Source: Mycogone perniciosa (taxonomy: Eukaryota > Ascomycota > Sordariomycetes > Hypocreales > Hypocreaceae). From it: a stretch of DNA of 64,000 nucleotides. The stretch is from the NCBI GenBank assembly GCA_025331125.1, contig JAOALB010000070.1, positions 62,001 through 126,000 on the forward strand, read 5' to 3'. The position numbers and the translations under genes were made by a program. Shown here piece by piece: positions 11,501 to 22,357 of this stretch. The notes below the pieces were generated by a model, which searched no databases, was not told the DNA's origin, and was given only the letters and a program-made list of their open reading frames with translations. Every line of letters starts with the position of its first letter. Position 1 is the first letter of the stretch.

Positions 11501-12654
11501 GCGATCCATTCAAGGACCCGACCGCCCTCCCTGATCACTCGATCTTGGGGGATTCCTCGATAAGCTCGACTTTCGCTGAACAAAGAGGAACCAACCAGGG
11601 CGGACGGGAAAACATTGGAGGAGTTTCTTGGTTTCGACTTGGCGATTTTGTTTTGATGTAAACGGTACATACGAGACTTGGGTTGCGTGATAATACCCTA
11701 CGCGGCGGCGTTCTGGACGACGATGGGATGAGCACAATAGGCAACGGCCTGGGCAGTTAGTTAGTTACACCCAGGGGTAGCATTTGGCCAGGGAAGGGCG
11801 GCTTAGAGTTAATTATAAATCAAGGTATTTTCGCAGAATCTCCCTCGATAGAGCTTCCACAACGTAGCCGTATGCTAATTCCTGTCAAGCGCTCGGGGGA
11901 CTGGGGTGCTTTGTGTCTCAACCGCGAGCGACCAAGGGCAATCTATGTTCACGCCCGTTTAAACCTGAAGCCCTTGTCGGTACAGCTCCCGCCTTAGAAC
12001 CATACCCCTTGGACCAAGTAGGCGTTTATATTTTCAACAAGTTGTAACATAGCATCAACTTAGGAATGCCGAATTATCAGAGCTCACACACGAATTGGAC
12101 AGACGAGTAAACACGGAACATCTTATGCAAGTGAACTATGGGTGAGGACTATCTATTGGCAAGACACTACTATTGGTTTGCAGCAGGCAATTAAGGGTCC
12201 ATGGTGCTAGAGGTTACAAAACGATTGACTTTGTGGCAGGAAACTGCAGTATTCAGAGGTTTCTGGCAGCATTGACACAGGAAGCAGTCGGGTAGCAAGC
12301 AGGTGAAAGTGAGACCGAAGACGTTTCTTGTTTCTTCGGAGGCTCAGGCGATGAGATTTTCAGATCATTGGAAGCTGCCATTCTCCTATTTTGGTATAGC
12401 GACACCTGACGAAGCGGTCTGGACAGTCCGACGCGATGATACTGACGATGGACGGGAGGGAAAGAGCAACCAGCACAATGTGGACGCCAGGCCTGGCATG
12501 GAGGTCCCCTTCTGCCATTACACCGTCCCCTTTCTTTTCTTCTTCTCTTCCTTTTCTTCTCCTCACGAGCGACTTCACGTATTCGTTGGACCCTAGAGAA
12601 CCACGACTTCATTCACATCTTCGACCACCGACCAAGTCGCGCTTCGAGGCCATT
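11501..12654. other. Intergenic with pyrimidine-rich core-promoter stretch
   Basis: About 1.15 kb without a gene. Short overlapping frames on both strands (for example 12253-12612 minus) have no protein-like features. A strongly pyrimidine-rich tract at about 12527-12565 precedes the next start codon and fits a fungal CT-box promoter. Confidence 0.5.
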
Positions 12655-13388
12655 ATGTCTCAATTTCGTTTTATTCCGTTGTCCACTTCCTATTCCTCCT
12701 TCCTCTCCTCCGATAACCCGACTAGGCCGCTCGTTGTGGACATGCAAGTTTTGCAGCTTCGTGGGCGCTATCTTCGCGACTCACTTGTTGAGCGCTTCAA
12801 GAGGGCCCGTGAGGTTATTGAGGCCAAGCTCACCAATGCTTATGCCGCTGTACGCTCCTGGGGCAAAGGAGTTGTAGGCTGGTTCAAGATGGCTGATGCT
12901 GACCCCTCAGACAGGATTGACGAGTTGCGTTCGCAGCTCATGTTCCTTGTCACTGCAAATCTTGCCATGGCTGCAATCCTCGGAGCCGCTGTGCCACTGG
13001 AGCACCTTCATGGGGCTAGTTGTGGTGCGATTATAGCGCTCATGATGCTCAGCATCATCTTAGGATTGATCGGCATCCTATGTCTGTTTCCTTCGACTTT
13101 TGGCTGTGAGGTTGCACATTAGGGGCGTGCCCTCTTCCTTGCTAAATTCGGGGTTCTAGCAGGTGGTGTTGGCAAGTGATCGTCTTCGCAATATACCTGG
13201 TCAGACTAGGAATGGGAGTCAACGGACTAGTAGCCGTTTTGGTGATCGTCCTGCCGGCAGCTCTAATCATCTCAATGGTGATACCCACAATCTTCCGTCG
13301 CCCTCGGGCTCGTGTGGATGTTGGTACTAGGGAAGAAGGCGATCTCCAACGTCAGGACGACAGTCCATTGCACGACGCGGAATCATAA
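12655..13388 (+). CDS. Small multi-pass membrane protein, unknown function
   Basis: Proposed start is the ATG at 12655 (MSQFRFIPLS); the upstream in-frame ATG at 12436 gives low-complexity leader-like sequence. Exon 1 ends at 13105 and exon 2 runs 13177-13388. The intron 13106-13176 (GTGAGG...GCAAG, branch-like GCTAAAT at 13141) is the only join I found that keeps the downstream hydrophobic frame open. The product is about 220 aa: an amphipathic helical N-half (LRDSLVERFKRAREVIEAKL), then hydrophobic segments (LMFLVTANLAMAAILGAAV, AIIALMMLSIILGLIGILCL, VIVLPAALIISMVI) and a short acidic tail. It resembles the many small fungal membrane proteins of unknown role. Without splicing the frame stops at 13122. 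Confidence 0.45.
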
Positions 13389-13971
13389 AGCCGGACCTTG
13401 TCGAGCCACGGCAGGAGGGTCTGCCGTGACAGTTTTTGTCGAACCAACCCTACTTGAACGATTTGGCGGTAGAGGAGTCTGATAAACCTCTATAAAAAAC
13501 AGACCCCAAGACGAATGCCGCTTCTGCGTAGCATTGGGGACGAGTACCCTCACCCTTCTTGGCACCTCTATCACCTGGGGAGGGGAAACAAAGTGCATTC
13601 ATATGAACCACATCCGGCCTTGATGATCAAGGGTATGTTTCTTGTACAAGTTGTCCATGAACGTCCAGCTGATACCCAGGACAGAAGCATCCTCCACACT
13701 ACGTGCCTGCGGCAGTTCAATGTCCAACATACATTCCAATTGCTGCGTTCGTTCTCCCGAGTACCAGCTTTTTGGCATCACTGGCATCCTTCCGTTTCGA
13801 TCCTGGCCTCTGTCCACTTCCAAAATCACAGCGGTAGTCATATCCAGGTGCGTCCAACCCTACCCATCTTATCCACCATTGGGTCCCTTGTGCTGACGGG
13901 CGTGTGGTCTAGCAGTCCATGGACTTCTTCTACGTCCTTCACCTGGAAATCCTCTTTCCAACCACCATCCA

Positions 13972-14728
13972 TTGTTGGACGGCCGCCGCGACGTCGTTAA
14001 CAACCCACCAACAAACAATGCGACATCTCAAGATAGTCATGTCCCAAGACAGCAAATATTCATGCATTACCAACATGTCCTCGCATTGCCAACATGTTCT
14101 CGCATTGCCAACATGTTCTCGCATTGCCGACATCATGTCTTCAGACAGCCAAGCCCAAGAAAAACTGCAGTCATCAATCCATATAACCTGCACAAACCCG
14201 CCCACAAATCGCTTTCCATCCACTTGTCCCTCACTCTATCGACTATGGATGACAATATACTTCTTACAAGTCAAAAACAAGAAGTCTTCCCTCAGATCAG
14301 AAGAACTCCTGAACTCTGGCCTGAACGCCCCTTAGAGGTTTCCATCAATCACTGTGCCTCTTGCCCCATGGAGGCTCCCTTCACATTAATGGACCTCTTA
14401 CATATGGGATGAACCCCTCGCCCCTCGAGGCTTTCCACTATCACTGGACCCCAAGACGTCAATTGTCCGATCGCCTTTATTACAGAAAACCCATACCACA
14501 TCAACTGGGACCTCGAATATCTCCGTTTTTCTTTCGCGACATGTCCCTGATGACTCAAAGGGGACCGGATCAAACTGATTGATCGCGTCCCAGGTTCCTC
14601 CAACCTTGAAAAATATCTACTCGGCCTCAATCGGGTCTACCAATCACAACACCATCTACCCCATAACAATTGGAACCCTTCTGCACACTTTTTCATGTTA
14701 CATAATCTTCTGGTTCCCGCAACCTGAC
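13972..14728 (+). pseudogene. Possible stop-interrupted coding remnant
   Basis: One reading frame from 13972 stays protein-like to about 14728 except for TGA at about 14410 and a TGA-TGA pair at about 14562-14567. Segments on both sides of the stops read coherently, for example CPIAFITENPYHINWDLEYL before the pair and LIDRVPGSSNLEKYLLGLNR after it. TGG-to-TGA is a G-to-A change that repeat-induced point mutation or ordinary decay could cause. Short introns removing the stops cannot be excluded. The family is not recognised. Confidence 0.3.
14074..14130. repeat. 19-bp tandem repeat, three copies
   Basis: Three head-to-tail units of CATGTTCTCGCATTGCCAA at 14074-14092, 14093-14111 and 14112-14130 differ at one or two bases. 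A shorter degenerate unit (CATGCATTACCAA) lies just before. There are no spacers, so it is a minisatellite rather than a CRISPR array. Confidence 0.85.
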
Positions 14729-15480
14729 AGCACGATCTTTCTATATAAGGATAGCCGAGAGTACTCAATTCCATCACTGCTATCTGCATTCAGTGTGTTC
14801 ATCCAGTTAGTCTTGAACTCTCCTCGGTCCAGCTGAACAGACGACTCTGACATATGAACACAAGAGGTCGTTGAAGCGACAGGGTATTCTTCGAGAAAGC
14901 CGGTCAAGTTCTTCTCGCAATTACACCAGACCCACAGAAAAACGATTGTCAAGTTGCTACCCTGGTGCGAGTCTCCTCCGTGGTGCATGTGAAGCTCCTG
15001 GGGTGATCGTCAATCCATTCACCCAGACTAATCATTCAGAAGCACAAACTTTCCAGAAAGAAAGAAAGGACAAAAGAACCGACGGTTGAAGCAGCTCAGG
15101 ACGCGGATCAAAGATATCCTTGGACCTACAGAGCAGCCGAAGATAGATTTTGCCTTCAACAGAAGTGCCCTTGGTAGAGGGAACGGAGAGGTTGGTGGGT
15201 TGGGTAACAGCTCGTGAGTTGTTAGACGGCGGTAAGATGCAGAAGACTAGACACCGTACCACTAGAGTGCTTGTGGAGGAAGATGAGGAGTCTTGGTTTA
15301 TGTCACTATGCTGTTCTGGAAAGAGGATGTAATAGAAACTAGGTAGCTTTTGTCACTCCAAGCCGTCTCCGTCTCCCTCTCTCTCTCTCGCCATCATCCA
15401 GGCCTCGTCCGCCTCGTGCCAGTTGAGCTAACATGGAAGAGCATATAAAAAAAGCCATCGCCTTGTTTGCCACTCCAGTT

Positions 15481-15996
15481 TTAGACACCCGCGAGACGCT
15501 TCTCCAACCCGGGCATTAACTCTTCCTTCACCTTCACTAGGCCCTCTAGGAACTTGGCTTGGACTTGCTCCCTCTGGGGCCTTTGAGCCTCAATTGCCTG
15601 GTTTCCGCCTGTCTGGATCATTCGTTTCGTCATTTCCCAATTGCGACGCCATTCGTTCCACCATAGGCGCATCCATGTCCGATGGCGACGTTGGCCATCC
15701 TTTACGAGGAGCCACCGTCCGTCGCTAGCTGCGGCAGCGACGCTGTAAGCATCGGCCTTGACCTTCTTGCACATGCGGTCTAGTTCGGCATCCAAAACCT
15801 GTAGCTCTGCATCTCTTTCTTTTCGCATCAGTGCCTTTTTGGCGAGGTATTCCTTGGCCAGTCTAACTGTTTCCTCGTATGCATATACCTGCAACATGGC
15901 ATCTAGAATGGGCATCGGTATGGTGATCGAATCATCCAGGTCCTTCAGCGGGGGGTACGGCTTGCTGTCAGCTTCTGTGTAAGAGGGCGGATCCAT
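15481..15996 (-). CDS. Hypothetical coiled-coil protein, 171 aa
   Basis: A single exon starting MDPPSYTEADSKPYPPLKDL. The opening PPSYTEAD is a Pro/Tyr short-motif type seen in many fungal proteins. Residues ~45-85 are strongly helical and charged (ETVRLAKEYLAKKALMRKER, DAELDRMCKKVKADAY) and likely coiled-coil. A Trp-rich basic patch follows (RTWMRLWWNEWRRNWEMTKR), then another helix to the C-terminus. There is no signal peptide or membrane span. The regular composition and lack of low complexity support a real gene. No family is recognised, and no neighbour suggests a role. Confidence 0.6.
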   Translation of the reverse strand: MDPPSYTEADSKPYPPLKDLDDSITIPMPILDAMLQVYAYEETVRLAKEYLAKKALMRKERDAELQVLDAELDRMCKKVKADAYSVAAAASDGRWLLVKDGQRRHRTWMRLWWNEWRRNWEMTKRMIQTGGNQAIEAQRPQREQVQAKFLEGLVKVKEELMPGLEKRLAGV

Positions 15997-16829
15997 ATTT
16001 GTGTTATTCGGTGTTATTGCTGGCTTATCAACTTGTTTTCCCGCTTGTTGATGCTATGGAGTAGTATTGAAGTTAACTTGCCATCCGTGCTATGGAGAAA
16101 AGAGAGTCTAGGGGGCCTTACTGATGAGACGGTCGATTAGATTGATGTGAGAGAATGATGACCGGGGCACATGACTTTATTGATAATGCGGCGAAATAGC
16201 TCTCAACTCTAACATGGCGGCAAAGTTACAGAAGCCAAACTTTCTTCTGCAAACTTTAGACTTGCTGGATGAATAATGTATGAACAAATGTTAGGCCGCG
16301 GCAGGCGGTGGCTTAACTGATCTGGCACGTTTGCATGGCATACCTACAGCGATGCAGCATAATGATAATCGAGATACCCCTAAGCAACGTTCTTCGTGTG
16401 CAATGACCCGTGGAGATGAGGTCTTGCGAGGAAGCGGTTTTCTAGGAAAGCAAGAAACTCTGAAGGGAGCATCATCATGCTTAATCATACCTCTCGATAC
16501 CACAACAAGGACTCAAGGACACGCGACCACACCAAATAACATGAATTCATTTTCCCATTGTGAAATACCTCAACCCGTCTTGTCTCGTTATCAACATCCT
16601 ACAAAGCAGCATCGCGAGCTCAAAGTCAAAAGTCCACTTCTCCTACCCAAAGGCTTTCCCTCCCAGACAAGATGTAAATGTATTTCAGCACAATACAAAA
16701 GCAACCTGTAGTGATCGATTTCATGCGCAGCCTGAAACAATATAACAAACACGTTGGTATCCTTCAGATCGGAAACGGTTTTCCAGAACAGGAAATAGAG
16801 AAACAACAGCCCTGGTGGTATCAATCGCA
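15997..16829. other. Intergenic between the 171-aa gene and YSC84
   Basis: About 830 bp. Plus-strand frames at 16331-16711 and 16560-16745 overlap each other, lack domains, and lie where the YSC84 3' region is expected. I see no gene here. Confidence 0.5.
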
Positions 16830-18183
16830 TCACTCTCTCATCTTAACGTAGTTGCTTGGGAATATGCCTTCCCTCGTTCCAATCCGACCGGTCCTGGATC
16901 TCTGTTAGAACTAGTCGCACAATGTTGGGATACAACTTGGGCACAGATACTTACCACCAGTCATTATCGCTGTCCGTCTTCTTCAATATCGTAATGACAT
17001 CGCCCTTCTTGAAGCCTAGATCACCTGGCTGGTCTGCGTCGAAGTTGTACAGGGCCACTGCTTCATTCGCTTTCAATGCGGCTTGTTTTGCCCCAAACAC
17101 AGGCTTTGGCGCGGTTGGCCGTCCAGGGCCGACCTTTTTGTCCGGGGGCTTGTCCCGGTATGTGTAGTCATCATCCGTCCTGGTGAGTGCGTTGCTGGCA
17201 AGTGTGTTGGAGCGCGATGCGCTAAACTCCTGTCTGTCGTAGACGTCGTCCTGCCAAGTGCTTGACCTCTGCGGTGTCCCAAGGCCAGATCCTGCGCGAT
17301 TGCGCTGCCCTCCTTCGCCATAGGCACTTCCTCGCCGGCCCTCCCAAACGACATCATCGTGGCCGTCGTCGTACACGGGTATGTCGTTATACATGGTATC
17401 TTCGGCAGTGCCAGACCTCATGCCACTGAAAACCCGCGAATTGAGGATGCTCATGAGGGGGGCAGCTTGTGGTGGCGGCTGCACCGATCCCGTTAGCAGT
17501 TGCTGAGCTGTGTACCGAGTGCCATACAGCTTCTCGTTGGCATCGCGACGCTCGATAATGGCGGAGCCCTCCAGCGACACACCTGCAAACAGGCCCTTGG
17601 TCTTGGAATAGCTGAAAATCCCCGCGACGCCCTTGAGCGATGCCGCGCCCGCCGCCTCCGCATTGCGCCCAACCGGGCCCGCGGCAAGCGATACGTTGCC
17701 TCCAAGTGTTATGGAGCCAGCCTGGGCGAACGTCTTGACAGCGGACATATCGTTGAGGATGAAGACAAAATCCGTCAGTTCGAAGCCAATTTGGCCGCCA
17801 AAACCGCCGCCGAGAGTCGCAATAGCGCTGGGCGCACTCCATGAGCCGTCAGGAAGTCGTGCGACAACGAGGCCGCTGCCAAAGCGACCAGACCCGAGAA
17901 ACCCGGCCTTCAGCACGGTGATGATGGCGAGGCCCTTGGCATTGGAGAGGATAGAGGGAGGGATGACTTTGTCAGGACCGAAGGCTTGGCGAGGGTTTAC
18001 GAAGGACGTGAGAATCTTGCCGCATTTTTTGCATTCCGCTGTGGTGGTTGGGCGACATGGTCAGCTTGCTCAATGACGGAGACAGCTCGCTATTGAGAGA
18101 TATGACGCAGGTGGGTGGGTTTGTGGAGAGCGCGTGAATAACTTACAGGCCATAGAGCTCGGAAGAGGGTTGTTGATGCCCAT
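16830..18183 (-). CDS. YSC84: YSC84/LSB3-type SYLF-SH3 actin-patch protein
   Basis: Three exons: 18183-18147 (37 nt), 18038-16955 and 16893-16830, giving 394 aa. The joins restore MGINNPLPSSMASECKKC at the N-terminus and NDWWTGRIGTREGIFPSNYV at the C-terminus. Residues ~1-220 form the SYLF lipid/actin-binding domain (KVIPPSILSNAKGLAIITVL, GGGFGGQIGFELTDFVFILN, SLEGSAIIERRDANEKLYGT). A disordered linker follows. The last ~60 residues are an SH3 domain (AVALYNFDADQPGDLGFKKG and the join above). Yeast Ysc84/Lsb3 binds phosphoinositides and actin and works with Las17 and Sla1 at endocytic patches. The 3' splice site of the last intron sits at CCAG|GACC; closer AGs would create a stop. It shares a promoter region with SFT1. 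Confidence 0.92.
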
Positions 18184-19196
18184 CTTGCCGAGTGAGGGGG
18201 GGGCTGTCCAGGTGGTCGTCAAGCCAGCAGTGCAGTAGGTGAGGATCAGGAACGGAAACGAGGAAGAAAATCACGAACTGCAGATGAACTCCCAGGTTGG
18301 GAAAACGATGGTGGTGTGCTGACGCATAGAGGACAAGAATGGGCTGAGCTATGTACCTCTAATACTGGGCACTGCACGCTCTGGGCTTTCTCGGCGGACG
18401 AAGGCGGGGTGGAGGGGAGGCTGTAACTGGTACGAGCCTCCAAGGAACCTCAGGCTCGGCTACAAGGTTTGCTTTCCATATAAAACCAATTAATCAATAC
18501 AAATCAACTCATGTACTATATACTCGTAGATAGAGAAGATACATGCATATAGCAACCTTAACGCAAAATTGAGAAGACGTATACTACAATATTTACCACT
18601 ACTGCTGAGTATTTTCCATGTACTACAGCTCATTCTACTCCGTCCTCCGTCCTCCGTACTCCGTACAGAGAGAGTATCTAGATGAAGAATAATACGGAGC
18701 CCCCCAACCAACCGGATCTCCGGCCCCACTGTAGCCTGTTCCGGCCGCGTAGCGCGTGGCGGTGCGGCATGCCTAATTGTGCCTGCTGACTGACAGTGGA
18801 CACCCACTGCACGAGCCGCTGGGAGAGCCACTGGGAGAGCCACTGATGACACAGGCAGTGGCGCTCAACTGCTACTCCAAGAGCGCTTCTAGCCTCGCTG
18901 AGAAGAAGCGACGCAGGGGCATTTGCTCCATATTATCCTCCCTCCCAATCCATCATCACCAATCACCATATCCCGAGCCTCATCGTCATCGTCATCGCTG
19001 TGCCACCACGACACGTACTACTAGTCTTCTTCGCATCTCGACATCCGGCACCTACAGACCTTTACCGCTCCTACAGCGTATTCGCCTATCGGACGGGGCT
19101 GGCCTCTCGTTCCGTGGTGGCACCGCCGACCATCGCGACCCAAAATCCGATCCCTCCCTCTTTCTCCCGAATCTCCAACACCGCCCACCACCCATC
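18184..19196. other. Divergent promoter region of YSC84 and SFT1
   Basis: About 1 kb. It contains CTCCGT-rich sequence ending in a TACTCCGTA element (18657-18665), and a 12-bp direct repeat (GAGCCACTGGGA, about three copies, 18813-18848). Pyrimidine-rich sequence lies before the SFT1 start. The plus-strand frame at 18777-19352 overlaps the true SFT1 start out of frame and is not supported. Confidence 0.55.
18813..18848. repeat. 12-bp direct tandem repeat, three copies
   Basis: GAGCCGCTGGGA, GAGCCACTGGGA and GAGCCACTGATG lie end to end. It is a short minisatellite in the YSC84/SFT1 intergenic region. Confidence 0.7.
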
Positions 19197-19568
19197 ATGT
19201 CCGAAGCCTACGAGCGCGAGCGGCAAAACAATGCTCGCCTGGAGGAGCTCTCCTCCAAGATCACTGCCCTGCGCGGCGTCACCGTCGACATCTACGACAA
19301 TGCCCGCGCCCAGGACGTCATCGACAACACCGTACGCCCCCCGTTGCCTTGATCTTCGCCAACCATACAACGGGATTACTGACTGACGTTTGTCTTTGTT
19401 GTTCTCTAGTCCGACACATTCACCTCCATGGCATCGCAGATGAAAGGCTCCGCCAGTCGCCTGACCCGAATGGCTGCCTCGGGAAACAGCATTGCCATAA
19501 TGAAACTGGCTGCCATAGTCATCGGCGTCTTTTTGTTATTCTACTACGGGTTGAAGTTGATTTTCTGA
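19197..19568 (+). CDS. SFT1: SFT1, Golgi Qc-SNARE (BET1-like)
   Basis: Two exons, 19197-19331 and 19410-19568, with a 78-bp phase-0 intron (GTACGC...CTCTAG), giving 97 aa. The product is a short SNARE helix (ARLEELSSKITALRGVTVDI, DNTSDTFTSMASQMKGSASR, LTRMAASGNSI) followed directly by a C-terminal membrane anchor (AAIVIGVFLLFYYGLKLIF). The length and the SSRLTR/ASRLTR-GNSI pattern match yeast Sft1 (97 aa) closely. Sft1 is a tail-anchored SNARE that pairs with Sed5 in retrograde and intra-Golgi fusion. Bet1 is the nearest alternative but is usually longer N-terminally. It is convergent with the ArfGAP gene, about 430 bp away. Confidence 0.92.
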
Positions 19569-20000
19569 GAACATCATTACGGCGTAAAAGTTGTTGGGAG
19601 TTCAATCGATCGCGGTGGTCCGGAGAATCTGTGCCGGGGTATAATAGGGGGGGCGGAAGACCTCTTTTGCCCGCTAGAAGATATACAATTATTCAGGGGA
19701 GTTGGCTGCATAGATGGACTGTACTACTTAGGATATGGAAGATGTATCGGACTTCATCCGGCTGTTCGGTGGCAATACCCTCGGCGTGTTACTGGCGTTC
19801 AGAAATCGAGTTACAAGGGCTTTTTTTCAATACCGATCATGAAATGAAATGCACTAATAAAATACGCCGCTTCATAATCTAGTTAACATTTTGCAATCTA
19901 CAGACCTCCAACATGCAAAAAAACGCCCGTAACATGCCCGCCTACCCAATGGTTTAAAGGCATCTCCCTGAACTTTTGCCAACGGTTATAGTTGATATCC
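19569..20000. other. Convergent 3' intergenic region of SFT1 and the ArfGAP gene
   Basis: 432 bp holding the expected 3' UTRs. An A-rich stretch with AATAAAATA at about 19856-19864 could act in 3'-end formation. Nothing else was seen. Confidence 0.4.
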
Positions 20001-21715
20001 CTACTGCCAGACGTTGGAGAACAGATCTTCATCAGCTCCAAAGCCCTTTGCCGTTGCGGTCGTGCCAGAGGTCGACGGCCCAGTGCTGCTTGTCCAACCA
20101 CCGAATTCTTCATCGGCTGCCACCTTAGGAGCAGGGTTGAAGCCACCGGTAGAGCCAGGGACGATAGGAGTACTGGCGAATGAGCCGCCAGTGCTTCCCC
20201 ATCCGAGAGAGCTAGAAGACGGCTTTGGCTGTGCAGAGCTCTTCTGCGCGGGTGGGGCCGCCGCTGAGGTCCCGCTGCTCCACTCATTACCACCACCCCA
20301 GACATCGGCCCCTGATAGGCCTGCCCCACCAAAGGCGCTCGAGGTCGTGGTGCTCGGCACGGCAGGTTTGCTCTGAGGAGCGGAGAGGTTGAAGGCCGAG
20401 TTGGCTGAGACAGGAGGGCTCACTTGCGCAGGTGGCTGGGATGGTGTTTGGGTGGTTGCTGTAGAAAAGTCAAACAAGTCGTTCATGGCAGAGGACGGCT
20501 TGGCTGGAGCTGCTACTGCTGCTGGGGTAGAAAACGATCCAAATCCTCCAAGTCCAGAGTTTGAGGGCTTCGACTGATGCGATACGCCTGATGCCTGAGC
20601 TGGCTTGGAGTCGAAGAAGCTGCCCCCGCTCAAACCGCCAAAAGCATTGCTGTTGGATTGTGGTGGCGAGGTTGCACGGGCGCTAGAGCCGAGGCTGGCA
20701 AAGGGGTCTGAAGGAGGTGGTTTGGCGGTGGTCGCGGCAGACAAGTTCAAGCCACCGAAGGCATCGTTAAAGCCACCCATTGAACCTTGTTGCTGGTGAC
20801 CCATGGGAGCACCCATGCCCCCAAAGCCCCCTTGCTGCTGCGGTGCTTGAGGCTGGGGCTTGGGAGCAGAGGCATATAGTGATAGAATCGATTGCTTGAG
20901 GTCCGGCCTCGACTGGCCGGAGGAGCTAACTCCAGTGGTGCTCGCTGGTCGCGGTGGTGCGGTGGGCTGGCCAAAAAAGTCCAGTCCGAGCAAGGAGTCT
21001 TTGGTAGCGGTCGTCTTCGGTGGTGCCGGCTCAGCCTTAGGTGTGACCTTGGCAACTGGAGGTCCCGTATTCGCCCTCGGAGGAGCAGGATCGTCACCAC
21101 CGATTAGATCACCCACTGGCGCGGGGATGTTTCGAGGCGCTTGGGATTGTCCAGTGGAGGATTTCCTGATCGTCTCGTTCCTCTCCACAACTTGCTTCTC
21201 CTTGACTATACTCAGGGGGACGTCGTCATCTCCAGAGGCATCAAGGGTCGATGGATCTGGCATCGGTCCATCCATTACCCAGCGCTTCAGCTCATATTTC
21301 GTTCGAATAAAGTTCTCGATCTTGGACTCGGAGGGGGTGTGGCCTTGTGCTAGCTTCGCTTCCCAGTACTTGTTCGCACGCGCATTGCCCCAGTTCAGCA
21401 CGCTCTGAAGTTGTTCGTCGGTCCATGAGTCCAGGTCGACCGATTTGACTCTGCTGATGTGGGTGCCCATGCCACGGTGAATGCCAGAGCATCGAATGCA
21501 GATGAAGATGCCGAGATTCCAACTCGCCCATCGTGGATCTGCAATGGCAATTAGAATATCTCATTGGTGATTCGTATGGAATTGCCTTGGGACATACGCT
21601 TGTTCCTTTTACAATCAGCACAAACCTTGTTGGGCTCCAACTTCAGGAGACTCTTGATAGTAGCTTGATTCTGCGCCGCCCGCTCGGCGGCGGGGTTTGG
21701 TGCCCTTCTCGACAT
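20001..21715 (-). CDS. Arf GTPase-activating protein (AGE2/SMAP-like)
   Basis: Two exons, 21715-21598 and 21538-20001, with a 59-bp intron (GTATGT...TTGCAG), giving 551 aa. Joining restores a full ArfGAP zinc finger across the intron: NKVCADCKRNKHPRWASWNL, then FICIRCSGIHRGMGTHISRV with the arginine finger region and KSVDLDSWTDEQLQ. Residues ~1-125 are the catalytic domain. The rest is a long Gly/Ser/Pro/Gln-rich tail with PFASLG/GGFGSF-type phenylalanine motifs, ending DLFSNVWQ. Such tails bind coat adaptors. ArfGAPs stimulate GTP hydrolysis on Arf1 during Golgi and endosomal coat recycling. The tail composition and single N-terminal domain fit the AGE2/SMAP group better than Gcs1 or Glo3. 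The next gene, MsrB, is divergent. Confidence 0.9.
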
Positions 21716-22357
21716 GTCGGTGAGATGTTGTATGCGAGAGTAGAATTCGGGATGGGATTTCAGAGAAATTCGCGAGCCTAGAAGTATGCTATGCCAAATG
21801 GCAGCCTAGGATGATGTCGTGTGGCCACTTGGATTATATCAAACAATGGGGTAAGTTAAAGTTGGCCACCCCACGAGCACCTCCTAGTTGCAACTCAACT
21901 TAAGGGATAAGCCACACACCAGCCACGTCAGACCAATGTAACCTCAGGCAGCCATAGAATTTTTAATAGTGCTTGCTACCCTACAATTACGGGGTCGATT
22001 TACAGTGCCGGGTCAGTTTTGTAGTGACCTTGGGAAGAATACGAGTATGACGGTTGTTTTCCTGATTGACAGCTGAATTTACATGCTATGCTAGAAAAGA
22101 TCCAGACGATTTCCAAATAAATGCGGCACTGCGCCATAGCTCAGTATCAGTGGCTGTGTAGTGTTTATCGCAGGGTATGTGAGGAGCAGATGATGCCGAT
22201 AGTTCCATAGCGGCGATACAGCGATTTGTCAACGCCCTCATTATTTCAAATAATTCTCACCCATGGTTTGATTGAGTATATCACCACCTAGGCACCGAGA
22301 GCTATAAATCCACGTCCATCACTACCAACTCTAGGACATTCCTCTACATCGCCTTTT
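21716..22357. other. Divergent promoter region, ArfGAP and MsrB
   Basis: About 640 bp with no coding signal. A TATA-like element for MsrB lies at its right end and is listed separately. Confidence 0.5.
22303..22309 (+). promoter_or_regulatory. TATA-like element upstream of MsrB
   Basis: TATAAAT lies 49-55 bp before the first MsrB ATG (22358), in a position usable as a core promoter if transcription starts just before that ATG. Assigned from sequence and position only. Confidence 0.35.

Larger units (their letters stand above)
13389..15480. other. Gene-poor region with repeat and degenerate frame
   Basis: No intact gene over about 2.1 kb. It holds a 19-bp tandem repeat (14074-14130) and a long plus-strand frame interrupted by TGA codons (13972-14728, listed as a possible pseudogene). 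A short CT dinucleotide run lies near 15371-15391. Confidence 0.5.

Noticed and set aside
12436..12654. Start at 12436 for the small membrane protein
   Set aside because: The added segment covers the pyrimidine-rich promoter tract and gives a low-complexity translation.
14074..14130. CRISPR array
   Set aside because: Units are contiguous with no spacers, and the genome is eukaryotic.
18777..19352. 191-codon plus-strand frame before SFT1
   Set aside because: Overlaps the SFT1 first exon in another frame, is rich in Ser/His/Arg low complexity, and SFT1 is clearly the real product.
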